The notes below the pieces were generated by a model. That model did no database searches. It saw nothing but the letters and a program-made list of their open reading frames with translations, and was not told the DNA's origin. A stretch of DNA of 64,000 bases from JAWKTV01 sp041398905 (lineage in GTDB: Bacteria > Planctomycetota > Planctomycetia > Planctomycetales > Planctomycetaceae), in assembly GCA_041398905.1 (NCBI GenBank), contig JAWKTV010000001.1, positions 496,001 to 560,000 on the forward strand. Direction: 5' to 3'. Positions 20,830-29,007 of the stretch are shown here, in pieces. Position 1 is the first letter of the stretch. Every line of letters starts with the position of its first letter. Both the position numbers and the translations under genes were made by a program.

Positions 20830-21067
20830 GACTTGGTTCTCCAGCGACGAATGAAATCACGAGACGGCGGCTGACGACAACCCCGGGCCACCCGATCATC
20901 CCGGTGGCCAGGCTGCGCAGACCGAATCGACAGCGTCTCGATAAAGTTGAGGCTGCCCTCCATTCTGGCAGAAACCGGACGAAAGGGAAGCCGGTTTCGA
21001 TCCGACATTCAGGACGAGATCATCGTTCCAGCGGGCGGGTGTCGCGGGGGCTTAACGGGCGTAATTG

Positions 21068-21589
21068 TCAACCTTTGTTCAGTTGCCACAGGGTGAAATT
21101 GAGGTAACTGGCGAACGTCACCCACGCGAGGTAGGGGACCAGCAGCCAGCCAGCGATGCGGGAGCGCCGGAAGAAAGCGATCGTCGTCGCGACGATCGCC
21201 AGCCACAAGACGACGATTTCGACCGCCGCCCAGCCGATCTCGTGCCGCGCGAAGAAGATCCACGACCAGGCGATGTTCAGGATCAACTGGATGACGAACA
21301 GCCGCGAGGGGCCGATATTTCTGCTTTGAGCCCCCAGCCGCCAGACGAGCCACGCCGCGATTCCCATCAGGACATACAGTGTGGTCCAGACCGGTCCGAA
21401 GACCCAGTCAGGCGGGCTCCAGGCGGGGCGTTCGATCGTCCGGTACCAGCCGTCGATCTCGGGCGTCGTCGCCATCGCGCCCAGGCCGCCAGCCCCCAGA
21501 CAGACGCCCACAAACAGCATCAGGGCCAGCCAGTCGCCTGCGGATCGCGTCGAGTTTTCTTCGGCCGCTGGTCGTTCGTCGTCCATCAC
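21068..21589 (-). CDS. tspO: TspO/MBR family membrane protein
   Basis: 173 residues with the five-helix TspO core, Trp/Pro-rich signature RPAWSPPDWVFGPVWTTLY, then ILNIAWSWIFF and YLAWVTFASYLNFTLWQLN at the C-terminus. TspO binds tetrapyrroles and other hydrophobic ligands in the membrane. An N-terminal extension of about 20 polar residues precedes the first helix. It is 15 bp downstream of the sigma-54-type activator on the same strand, so they may be co-transcribed. Confidence 0.92.
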   Translation of the reverse strand: MMDDERPAAEENSTRSAGDWLALMLFVGVCLGAGGLGAMATTPEIDGWYRTIERPAWSPPDWVFGPVWTTLYVLMGIAAWLVWRLGAQSRNIGPSRLFVIQLILNIAWSWIFFARHEIGWAAVEIVVLWLAIVATTIAFFRRSRIAGWLLVPYLAWVTFASYLNFTLWQLNKG

Positions 21590-21604
21590 ACGGACCTCTG
21601 GTCA

Positions 21605-23038
21605 TCACCTGAGCATTTCGTACTTCTTCATCTTGTTATAGAGGGTGACCCGGCTGATGCCGAGTTCGCGGGCAGTTTGCGTGCGACTGAAGCTGTTGCG
21701 GAGCAGCGCCTGTTCGATAATGTCGCGTTCGGTGAGCGCGATCTGCTGACCCAGGCTGGGGTCGTGTTCCTCGATGCGCGAGAGTCTGATCGACGGGTCG
21801 TTGGTGGGGCCGACGCGTCCATTGATGATGTGCGACGGGAGGTTCGACTCGGTCAGGATGCCGTCACGACAATAAATGACCGCCCGCTGGATGACATGCT
21901 CCAGTTCACGAACATTGCCCGGCCAGGGATAGGCGATCAGGGCCGACATGAGGGTGTCGTCGATGCGATGGACGGGGACGCCGTGTTGTTGAGCGAACTT
22001 TTCGACGAAGCGACGGGCGAGCGGAGTGATGTCGACCTTCCGCTGCCTCAAGGGGGGGATGTCGAACTTGAGCATGTTGAGCCGGTAGTACAGGTCGGGG
22101 CGGAACTTCCCCTGCTCGACGAGCGGCTGCAGGTCGAGGTTGCTGGCGACCACGAGCCGCGCCTGTGACTTGAGGGTGCGGTTCGAGCCGACCTGCTCGA
22201 ACTCACCGGTCTCGATGACACGCAGGAGCTTGACCTGCTGTTCTGGGCCGAGCACGTCGATTTCGTCCAGCAGGATCGTCCCTCTGCCCGCGGCGATGAA
22301 CTTCCCATCCTTGTCGGCATGCGCGCTGGTGAACGACCCTTTCACATGTCCGAACAGCTCACTTTCGATCAGCTCGCGCGGCAGTGCGCCGCAGGCGACG
22401 TGAATGAACGGCTGCAACTTCCGGGGCGATGCTTCGTGAATGAGGTTGGAGAGAAAGGTCTTGCCCGAACCGGTTTCGCCGATGAGGAGGATCGTCACGT
22501 TGTGGGCCGCGGCGATCGCCAGGTCCTCAAGCATTCTCCGCAGTTGCGGGGCACGGGTCTCGAACCGCCGCGTGACCCCCTGAAGCACGGTTTCCGGTTC
22601 CCGCTCGTCACCTCGGGCTGCGGATTTGGGGCTGGAGACCGCTTCCGCGGTCCAGGTATCCCGCCCAGCCACGAGGATGTCGTTTTCGATCAGCTTCACG
22701 AGTTCGCCGACATCCGGAATGCCACGGAGATGGGTGACCGGCGAACAAGCCGCTCGGCGTTCGAGCGGCTCGGGACAGTTGCTGTCCGTCAGCATGACGA
22801 TATGCATCTGGTCATGCTCGACCTGCAGTTCTTCCAGCAGCCGGTCGGCGAAGTGTCCGCCGTCGAGCGACCCTCGGAAGTCACCGAGGAACAACGCCGG
22901 AGGGGACTGACGGGCCAGCGTGCGAATGTCATCCGGCAGCGTGCAAACGTCGATCTCGACCCGTTCGTGCAGCAGGTCGCACAACTCGGCGACGAGGTCC
23001 GACTCGGCTGAGAAGATCAACAGTTGAGGCCGTTGCAT
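21605..23038 (-). CDS. Sigma-54-type AAA+ transcriptional activator with variant GAFTGA loop
   Basis: 477 residues. The N-terminal 120 residues are receiver-like, with a possible acceptor Asp53 in LGDFRG but without an obvious conserved Lys. The AAA+ domain has Walker A GETGSGKT at 187-194 and Walker B GTILLDEID at 253-261; the Arg finger region and PWPGNVRELEHVIQRA follow. A C-terminal Fis-type helix-turn-helix (TQTARELGISRVTLYNKMKK) binds DNA. The loop that contacts sigma-54 reads GSFTSA (234-239) instead of GAFTGA, keeping only the central FT. It could be a true sigma-54 activator or a relative that has lost sigma-54 contact. Targets unknown; TspO follows directly. Confidence 0.88.
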   Translation of the reverse strand: MQRPQLLIFSAESDLVAELCDLLHERVEIDVCTLPDDIRTLARQSPPALFLGDFRGSLDGGHFADRLLEELQVEHDQMHIVMLTDSNCPEPLERRAACSPVTHLRGIPDVGELVKLIENDILVAGRDTWTAEAVSSPKSAARGDEREPETVLQGVTRRFETRAPQLRRMLEDLAIAAAHNVTILLIGETGSGKTFLSNLIHEASPRKLQPFIHVACGALPRELIESELFGHVKGSFTSAHADKDGKFIAAGRGTILLDEIDVLGPEQQVKLLRVIETGEFEQVGSNRTLKSQARLVVASNLDLQPLVEQGKFRPDLYYRLNMLKFDIPPLRQRKVDITPLARRFVEKFAQQHGVPVHRIDDTLMSALIAYPWPGNVRELEHVIQRAVIYCRDGILTESNLPSHIINGRVGPTNDPSIRLSRIEEHDPSLGQQIALTERDIIEQALLRNSFSRTQTARELGISRVTLYNKMKKYEMLR

Positions 23039-23580
23039 GAGTGGGTCGGCGGGGAGAATTACGAGGGGGAGAGCGGATTCGACGAGGCCCGTACGTCACG
23101 GTGTCTTCGGCGGATGACTGGCAAAGTCGGTTTGATAAGCCCAATTGACAGCGAGTCAGACGTCGAAACAGCATCTGAAACGACACCTGGACACCGGGCA
23201 AGCGGCAGTTGCTCCACGTTGGCACTGTGGAAGCGAAGTCGCATGAAGACATCACGGCTGTGCGGGGACGTTGCCTTCTGGCAACGTGTGGCGGGCGGGC
23301 AACTCACGCCGGGGGGCTGATCTTCGCCCAAGCGCCAGGCGATGAAGCGCCCGCAACTGCGGCTGGAGCGACGAATCCCTGTTCCACGTCCTCACCGGAC
23401 AGAATCGCGAGTGTTCGCTGGCCTTGGACCTGTGTGGCCAAGGACCGATGTACGCGAATGGCGAGGCAACAGGAAGCCGCGCCGTACGCATATGATTTGT
23501 GGTCCGAGGCGCCGTCGCGAGCATGGCAACCCACCCCGGCGATTGAACGCACATGATGTCGCTTCTTGGCGCTCTGCGAT

Positions 23581-23599
23581 CCGGCCACCATGTGGCCGG
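23581..23599. repeat. Perfect 8-bp palindrome with 3-base loop
   Basis: CCGGCCAC and GTGGCCGG are separated by CAT. It lies 25 bases upstream of the -35-like hexamer of the DUF1573-like gene, a position suitable for an operator, though a transcript hairpin for the other strand is equally possible. Confidence 0.5.
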
Positions 23600-23623
23600 C
23601 CCACCCCGCGAAGGCGAATTCGC

Positions 23624-23653
23624 TTGACATCTCGGGGGGGGGGGCGGTATTTT
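23624..23653 (+). promoter_or_regulatory. Promoter-like element with 11-G tract in the spacer
   Basis: A perfect -35 hexamer TTGACA (23624-23629) is followed after 18 bases by TATTTT (23648-23653, four of six matches to TATAAT). The spacer contains an uninterrupted run of 11 G (23634-23644). The first downstream start codon is the ATG at 23694, giving a leader of roughly 35 bases. Homopolymer runs in this position change promoter spacing by slipped-strand replication in other bacteria. The elements are recognised by eye only; the tract length itself may be affected by the indel errors seen elsewhere in this sequence. Confidence 0.5.
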
Positions 23654-23693
23654 GGCGACAGGGTCGGGCATAATCATCCGCATTGGGGACGCG

Positions 23694-24083
23694 ATGAGGT
23701 ATCCGCTGGGAATCATTCTCCTCGCCACTGTGGCCACCACAGTCGCCTGTTTCCGCGGCGATTCGCGCCCGGCGGTTCGGGTGGACAACACTGTTTTTGA
23801 AATTCCGCAAGATTGCGGCCCAACGGGGAAGGTCGACATCGCGTATACACTCACGAACGATTCGTCGAAGCCGATCGTGCTGCGGGGGATGAATCTGTTC
23901 TGCGACTGCGCCAACGCGGGACTGCGGACGCCCGTGGAAGTGGCGGCCGGTGATGCGATGAGCATTCCCGTCAAGATTCATTGCGGTCGAATCGACCATT
24001 CGCCGTTCAAGGTCGGTACGGCGTATGTGGAGGCGGATTCGCTGATGACGATTGATTTGTACGTTGAGCGGCCTTCGCAGTGA
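23694..24083 (+). CDS. DUF1573-like exported protein
   Basis: 129 residues from the ATG at 23694. A hydrophobic N-terminus ends in TTVAC (Cys19), a weak lipobox. The mature part follows the DUF1573 pattern: NTVFEIPQDCGPTGKVDIAY, LTNDSSKPIVLRGMN, then FCDCANAG in place of the usual CGC motif, and a C-terminal beta-strand-rich tail. These domains resemble ASPM-SPD-2-Hydin-like beta sandwiches found on exported proteins. It is the first gene of a five-gene co-directional set and is followed after 54 bp by a Cys-rich secreted protein gene. Confidence 0.75.
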   Translation: MRYPLGIILLATVATTVACFRGDSRPAVRVDNTVFEIPQDCGPTGKVDIAYTLTNDSSKPIVLRGMNLFCDCANAGLRTPVEVAAGDAMSIPVKIHCGRIDHSPFKVGTAYVEADSLMTIDLYVERPSQ

Positions 24084-24137
24084 TGGCGCGACGTCGTTCA
24101 AGGGAGTTCGAGATCTCACAACATAGGAGCTTGTCTG

Positions 24138-24383
24138 ATGAACTTGCGGACATTGACACTCGCGGCGGTGATGCTGGTGGCGTTCACGTTCTCGGGCTTC
24201 TCGCTCAATCGGTCGCTGTCGGCCGGCTGCTCGCCCGCGTGCTCGAACGGATGCGGAACTTACGCGAATTGCAGTGGACGTATAAGCAAATGTGATGCCG
24301 TACCAGGCCAATGCACCACCTGCAAGTGCGTGGATTTCGAAGGTCTCTGCACCTGTAAGGATCCGAGCGGCACGACAGAATAG
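24138..24383 (+). CDS. Small secreted cysteine-rich protein
   Basis: 81 residues. AGGAG lies 10 bases upstream of the ATG. Residues 1-29 are a signal peptide (LTLAAVMLVAFTFSGFSLN). The mature portion of about 52 residues holds ten cysteines (CSPACSNGC, NC, KC, QCTTCKC, LCTC), enough for five disulfides or a metal-binding fold. No known toxin or bacteriocin family is recognised. It sits between the DUF1573-like gene and a membrane-anchored exported protein gene, so all three products are expected outside the cytoplasm. Confidence 0.7.
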   Translation: MNLRTLTLAAVMLVAFTFSGFSLNRSLSAGCSPACSNGCGTYANCSGRISKCDAVPGQCTTCKCVDFEGLCTCKDPSGTTE

Positions 24384-24535
24384 ACGTTCTCCTGTGGAGT
24401 CCAACGAATTCGAAGTGCTTGAAGGGCCGCGCGGCAGTGGGGATGATTCCACGACGGAATCGTGACCTAATGACTTGTTGAACGAACTTTTCCGTAGCCG
24501 ACAGCTCTCGGCGATTTTCTTGCGAGAAGCGGCGG

Positions 24536-25540
24536 ATGTCTCGATTTCTCTTAGTCAGCGCATTGCTGATTGCCAGCATCAACACGCTTGCGGATGCGGC
24601 ATCGCTGCCCGCGGAGGCGATGCAGGCGTGGCAGCGCTACCAACATCAAGTTCCAATCACCAGTTGTATTCGCCGAGCGACTGAAACTTCCTGGGCCGAG
24701 CCTGACTTCGTCGAGGCCACGCGGCACTACGAATCTACCGTCGTCTGCACCGAGTCTGGATTCGGGAGCCGCCAGTACACGCGTCGGGCAGACGGTACTC
24801 TTGACAATCGATTGGCAGGGTTCACGAATTCTCGGTACAAGTTCGATCTCTATTCGGAGGTCGAGAGCGGGTTAACACCGGGGAGCACCGGGTGGCGTCT
24901 CACCAACCTCGAAGTCTTCCCCGTACAGGGACTACCCGACACCTTGCCAGTTAGTGTCGATGTGACCATTCATGCCGGCATTTATATCATTTCTGCAAAC
25001 AGCTTGATTGGTGTCTTCCAGGATCCCACGACCGTGGTCCAGTCAGTCACGCGGCGTCGCGATGAGTCGGACCGAGACTTATTTGACATCACGTTCACGC
25101 GACAGCCCGTTGCGAACACTCTTTCCGTGACTGGAGGTACCGTAAGTCTCGACCCGAAGCGGTCATGGGTCTTGGTGAACGCCGCAATCACCTACAGTGG
25201 TGGCGAGGAACACGGCACCGCACGGGTCGAGAACGTATACACAGACGCAACCTTTCCGCAGATTTTGCAAAGAGTATCGACACTGGAGGCTTTCGATCCG
25301 GATGAGAAGACGACGTATAGAGAACTTGAGGAGATCGCGTATGAATGGTTCGAACCCGACGACGCGACCCGGCAGTTGGTGTATCTCTCCGGGCACGGCA
25401 TCCCCGAGCCGAGTAACTTGCCGATCCTGAGCGGACGCGACTACTTCTGGTTCTTCGTCGGCAGCGCGATCGTCGGCCTGCTCGCGCTCTACTATCTCTT
25501 CCGGCGACGAAGCCGACCGGACACCACCCGCGCGGAATGA
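24536..25540 (+). CDS. Exported protein with C-terminal membrane anchor
   Basis: 334 residues. The signal peptide is at 1-22 (FLLVSALLIASINTLADA). The middle is beta-rich with a segment resembling LolA/LolB-type strands (YESTVVCTESGFGSRQYTRR), and a C-terminal transmembrane helix (WFFVGSAIVGLLALYYLFRR) is followed by a short Arg-rich tail, so most of the protein is outside. The stretch before the helix, GHGIPEPSNLPILSGRD, is Pro-rich. Base composition is visibly more A+T-rich and less codon-biased than the neighbouring genes, which may mark transfer or relaxed selection. The stop is only 4 bp from the mannosyltransferase start. Function unknown. Confidence 0.7.
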   Translation: MSRFLLVSALLIASINTLADAASLPAEAMQAWQRYQHQVPITSCIRRATETSWAEPDFVEATRHYESTVVCTESGFGSRQYTRRADGTLDNRLAGFTNSRYKFDLYSEVESGLTPGSTGWRLTNLEVFPVQGLPDTLPVSVDVTIHAGIYIISANSLIGVFQDPTTVVQSVTRRRDESDRDLFDITFTRQPVANTLSVTGGTVSLDPKRSWVLVNAAITYSGGEEHGTARVENVYTDATFPQILQRVSTLEAFDPDEKTTYRELEEIAYEWFEPDDATRQLVYLSGHGIPEPSNLPILSGRDYFWFFVGSAIVGLLALYYLFRRRSRPDTTRAE

Positions 25541-25544
25541 CCTC

Positions 25545-26771
25545 ATGGAGCTTTCGCCCAATCCAGAGGCCGACTCTCCGCCACTGCCGGGCCTGTTCGT
25601 AGCCAGCGCCTACTATTACCTGACACTTCTGGTGGTACTGGCGGGTGTCGTTTTCGGCGCCGACTTTCTGCATCGCCAGTACCATCCCAACCAGAATCAG
25701 CGTGGTTTCATCAACTCGCTCAACAACTGGGACGGCTTCTGGTACGCGCGGATCGTCGATCGCGGCTACTCGTTCGACCCGGATCGGCAGTCGAGCGTCG
25801 CGTTCTACCCCGCCTATCCGTCAGTCGCCCGCGGGGTCAAGGCGGCCACCGGTCTGAGCACCGAAGTGAGCCTGTTGTTGACGGCGCACGCGGCGCTCTG
25901 GGGGATATTCGTCACGATCGGCGCGTACGATCGAGGCCGCGTCGGCGTTCGCGGGAGCGTCGATCCGCACGCGCTGATGCTGACGTTCGGACTGTGGCCG
26001 ATGACGTTGTTCTTCCGAATGGCTTACACCGAGTCGCTGTTCGTGTTGCTGGAGATGGTCGTGTTGATCGGAATCCACCGTCGCTGGCGGCTGCCGCTGA
26101 TCGCGGTGATCGCAGGTGCCGCGACGGCGGTGCGGCCGGTCGGCGTCGCCCTGCTGCTGCCGCTGCTTTGGGACTGGAACCGCAGGTCCACCAGTTGGTG
26201 GGGACTGTTCGCCCGCATGTCGGTGTACGGTGTCGTCTCCTGCTGGGGATTGCTGGCGTATATGGGGTGGTTGCAAGTCACGTTCGGGGATGGCCTGGCG
26301 TTCATGCAGACGCAGCGGCATTGGGCGACGCGGCTGGAGCTTGCCTGGCCGGAGCGGGCTTGGTCGCTATTGATATTCGAGCCGCTGTGGAGCGTTTACC
26401 TTCCATCGAGTTCCGCGTATTGGGCCAACCAGGAGCCGGTTGACAATCCGCTCTTCAGCCTGCAATTCTGGAATCCGCTGTTGTTTCTGGTGTCGGTGGT
26501 CCTGGTCGCATGGGGGGCGTTCAAGCGCTGGCTGACGACGCCCGAACTGCTACTCGCGTGCGGGCTGCTGGCGATCCCTTACGTGACGCACAGCTATCGC
26601 GCACTCTGCCTGGCCCAGGGGCGATATGCGGCATCGGTGTTCCCGATGTACATCGTGATGGCGCGCATCGCGACGACGTTGCCAGCCAACGTCCGCCATT
26701 CCATTCTCCCTGTTCGCCGTCGCCTTGGCATCGGATCGGCGTTGTTCGCGGCGTGGTATCGCATTATCTGA
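25545..26771 (+). CDS. PIG-V-like membrane mannosyltransferase
   Basis: 408 residues and about ten membrane helices. The first outer loop reads NNWDGFWYARIVDRGYSFDP, the Trp-Asp signature of PIG-V/GPI mannosyltransferase II-like GT-C enzymes, followed by AFYPAYPSVARG and TESLFVLLEM, also characteristic. Such enzymes transfer mannose (or a related sugar) from a polyprenyl-phosphate donor to an acceptor on the outer side of the membrane. It starts 4 bp after the anchored exported protein and ends 3 bp before the DUF1559 gene, so it is translationally coupled with both. Confidence 0.85.
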   Translation: MELSPNPEADSPPLPGLFVASAYYYLTLLVVLAGVVFGADFLHRQYHPNQNQRGFINSLNNWDGFWYARIVDRGYSFDPDRQSSVAFYPAYPSVARGVKAATGLSTEVSLLLTAHAALWGIFVTIGAYDRGRVGVRGSVDPHALMLTFGLWPMTLFFRMAYTESLFVLLEMVVLIGIHRRWRLPLIAVIAGAATAVRPVGVALLLPLLWDWNRRSTSWWGLFARMSVYGVVSCWGLLAYMGWLQVTFGDGLAFMQTQRHWATRLELAWPERAWSLLIFEPLWSVYLPSSSAYWANQEPVDNPLFSLQFWNPLLFLVSVVLVAWGAFKRWLTTPELLLACGLLAIPYVTHSYRALCLAQGRYAASVFPMYIVMARIATTLPANVRHSILPVRRRLGIGSALFAAWYRII

Positions 26772-26774
26772 GGC

Positions 26775-27695
26775 GTGGCTGTGCGTGTTCGCTCTCCAAA
26801 TCCTCGCGGGTTCTCACTCATCGAACTGATGGTGGTGATCGCCGTGATCGCGATGCTGGTCGCGCTGTTGCTCCCGGCGGTGCAAAGCACGCGCGAGGCG
26901 GCGCGACGGACGCGGTGTCGCTCGAACCTGCATCAACTGGGAATCGGCTTGCAAAGCTACGAGACGACGCACCGGATGTTCGCGATCAACTACGGCAGCG
27001 GTCCGTTCGACGGTCGGAATCTCGGTGCCAGCTGGATCGCCCAGTTGCTGCCTTTCATCGAGCAAAAGCCGCTGTGGGACCGAATCGAGTTCGGCCGACC
27101 GGCCGAGACGCCCGCGAATCTCGCCGCGTCATCGACCGTCATCGAGGTCCTGCTTTGCTCCAGCGACGCGCACGGAACTGGCGTCATGGAAAACCGGCGA
27201 CAAACGTTGTTTCCGCAGGCGATCACGAACTACAAGGCGTGCCTGGGCAGCAACTGGGGGGAGGGAACGTGGGCGCCGCTGGCGAGCGTGACCGGTCGCA
27301 ACGCCGGCCAAACCGACGGGCAGGATCGCTGCAACGGCTTCATGTGCAGAGGCGGGTTCCTCCCGCCGGTGTCGACCCGCGTGCGCGACTTGACGGACGG
27401 ATCGTCGAACATCATCGCCGTCGGAGAAGCGGTCCCAGAATGGACATGGCACACCTGGTGGTACTGGTTCAACGCCACGACGGCGACGTGCGCGATTCCC
27501 TTGAACGACTGGACGATCCCCGAGGATACGCTCGATGACTGGCACCAAAATTCCGGATTCGCCAGTCGCCATCCGGGAGGCGGCCAGTTCACCTTCGCCG
27601 ATCAGCGCGTGGTCTTCATTTCGGAAAACATCAATCGCGACGTCTATCGAGAACTCGCCACCATCCAAGGGGGCGAGGTGGTGCCGGGGTTCTGA
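26775..27695 (+). CDS. DUF1559 prepilin-like protein
   Basis: 306 residues starting with GTG at 26775. The type IV pilin-like leader NPRGFSLIELMVVIAVIAML and LLLPAVQSTREAARRTRC are diagnostic of the planctomycete DUF1559 family; later FADQRVVFISENINRDVYRE is the usual C-terminal motif. It is anchored by the N-terminal helix and probably processed by a prepilin peptidase. It is the last gene of the set beginning at 23694. The left inverted repeat of the IS66-family element begins 11 bases after the stop. Confidence 0.95.
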   Translation: MAVRVRSPNPRGFSLIELMVVIAVIAMLVALLLPAVQSTREAARRTRCRSNLHQLGIGLQSYETTHRMFAINYGSGPFDGRNLGASWIAQLLPFIEQKPLWDRIEFGRPAETPANLAASSTVIEVLLCSSDAHGTGVMENRRQTLFPQAITNYKACLGSNWGEGTWAPLASVTGRNAGQTDGQDRCNGFMCRGGFLPPVSTRVRDLTDGSSNIIAVGEAVPEWTWHTWWYWFNATTATCAIPLNDWTIPEDTLDDWHQNSGFASRHPGGGQFTFADQRVVFISENINRDVYRELATIQGGEVVPGF

Positions 27696-27705
27696 ACGTC
27701 TCGCG

Positions 27706-28697
27706 GTAACCGTTCACAGTTCCAGATTGGTCTTGCGTTGAACGGGTGAGATCGGCGACATCTCGTGGATGTCAGTGACGCCTCTCATTCCGCTGGAGCT
27801 TGCCGAGCAGATGACGCCTGCGGTGCGGGCGTTTGTCGACTCGCTCCTCGCAACGATCGCCGCGCAGCAGGCCACCATCGCCGCGCAGCAGGCGACGATC
27901 AACCGACTCGAGCGGCGAGTGGTGGAGCTTGAGCGTCGGCTCGGCATGAACTCCGGCAACTCGTCGATGCCCCCCTCCAGCGACGGCCCCGGGCAGGCTC
28001 CCGTGCAGCCGACGAAGGCACCATCAGGGAGGAAGCGTGGCGGGCAGCCGGGGCATGCGAAGCGGTCGCGGCCCTTGATCCCCACGGCCGAGTGTGATCG
28101 CGTCGAGCACCATCGGCCGCACGCCTGTCCGGACTGCGGCGCGAAGCTTCGCGGCGATGATCCGCAGCCGCGGCGGCATCAGGTCACCGACCTCCCGCCG
28201 GTGAAGCCGGTCGTCGTTGAACATCAGGTCCACACGCTGGAGTGTCCCGATTGTGGCTGTCACTGCATGGGCGAACTCCCCGCCACCGTCCCGCGCGGCG
28301 CGTTCGGGCCGCGGGTGGTCGCAGTGGTGACGCTGCTCACCGGCCTGGGTCGGCTCAGTCAGCGGCTCATCGCCCAGACGCTGCGGGATCTGTTTCAGCT
28401 CGACATCTCCGACGGCCAGATCAGCCGTCTGCAGCGGCTCGGACGCACCGCCCTGCAGCCGGGTTGGGAGGAGATCGCCGCGGACGTCCGCTCCTCGGCG
28501 GCGGTCAACATCGACGAGACCGGCTGGCGCGAGGACGGCCGCCGCGCCTGGCTGTGGACCGTCGTCGGCCGTGGAAACCTGCCGCCGCCTCGGCCGACGC
28601 GCCCTCAACCACCTCCACGCCGCCATCCAAGCCCACTTCACCCACCAGCCCACCCCTCAACTCCTGCCAGCCGGCTGACGGGGCTGTGAACGGTTAC
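27706..28697 (+). mobile_element. Internally deleted IS66-family element with perfect 14-bp inverted repeats
   Basis: GTAACCGTTCACAG at 27706-27719 is exactly matched in inverted orientation at 28684-28697, and the ends start with GTAA as in IS66-family elements. The 992-bp element contains only a deleted tnpC-type transposase gene; the accessory tnpA and tnpB genes of IS66 are absent. The 8 bases outside each end (GTCTCGCG left, GTGGTACG right) do not form a clear target-site duplication. It lies between two DUF1559 genes. Confidence 0.85.
27769..28678 (+). pseudogene. IS66-family transposase (TnpC-like), internal deletion
   Basis: Residues 1-60 include a coiled coil with the repeated heptad-like unit ATIAAQQ; then comes the IS66 Zn-finger domain (NSGNSSMPPSSDGP, CPDCGAKL, CPDCGCHC) and the start of the catalytic domain with the first acidic residue in AAVNIDETGWREDGR and AWLWTVV. 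At about 28572 the frame runs directly into the last 30 residues of a transposase in another frame (RLGRRALNHLHAAIQAH, ending LLPAG and TGA at 28676-28678). Roughly 170 residues, including the remaining catalytic residues, are missing, so the enzyme is inactive. Confidence 0.85.
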
Positions 28698-28766
28698 GTG
28701 GTACGGAAGTGGACCACGCCACCCAAAGGCCTGTCTCCGTACCCGCCAAGAATGCTGACATCTGTG

Positions 28767-28794
28767 TGGACTGATACTTCTTCCGTGCTACAAT
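28767..28794 (+). promoter_or_regulatory. Candidate promoter of the DUF1559 gene
   Basis: TGGACT (28767-28772) and TACAAT (28789-28794) are separated by 16 bases, four and five of six matches to the sigma-70 consensus. It is about 215 bases upstream of the DUF1559 start at 29008, within an otherwise gene-free 310-bp stretch following the IS66-family element. Assigned by eye. Confidence 0.4.
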
Positions 28795-29007
28795 CATCGC
28801 ACGAACTTTGCGCATTTTTCTTTGAAACTGCGGTGGGGAGTTCGGTTCTGTTGTACAAGAGTTGTTCGATTGGCTCGTCGTGTGGTCGCCGGTTTGGCAC
28901 TGGCGACTACCAGGAAGGAACCTTGGCTCACTGGTGACCGCTACGACTGCGGGGATCAACTTGCCCCCTGGCGTTTTTCTCGTTCTCGTTCTTGGAGAGG
29001 ATTTCGG

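Larger units (their letters stand above)
23039..23693. other. Gene-free interval, 655 bp
   Basis: No frame here shows protein-like composition on either strand. It contains a short hairpin (23422-23443, CCTTGG/CCAAGG arms), a perfect palindrome (23581-23599) and the promoter-like element at 23624-23653. The interval separates the divergent sigma-54-type activator and the DUF1573-like gene, so it should carry promoters for both. Confidence 0.6.

Noticed and set aside
19826..20854. A 342-residue open frame opposite the Gfo/Idh gene
   Set aside because: Antisense to a family-recognisable enzyme and made of Val/Asp/Gly-rich shadow sequence without any known motif.
27860..27910. Short tandem repeat in the transposase gene (ATIAAQQ units)
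   Set aside because: Explained by the heptad-like coiled coil of the transposase N-terminus rather than a separate repeat element.
27698..28705. 8-bp target-site duplication around the IS66-family element
   Set aside because: The flanking octamers GTCTCGCG and GTGGTACG do not match.
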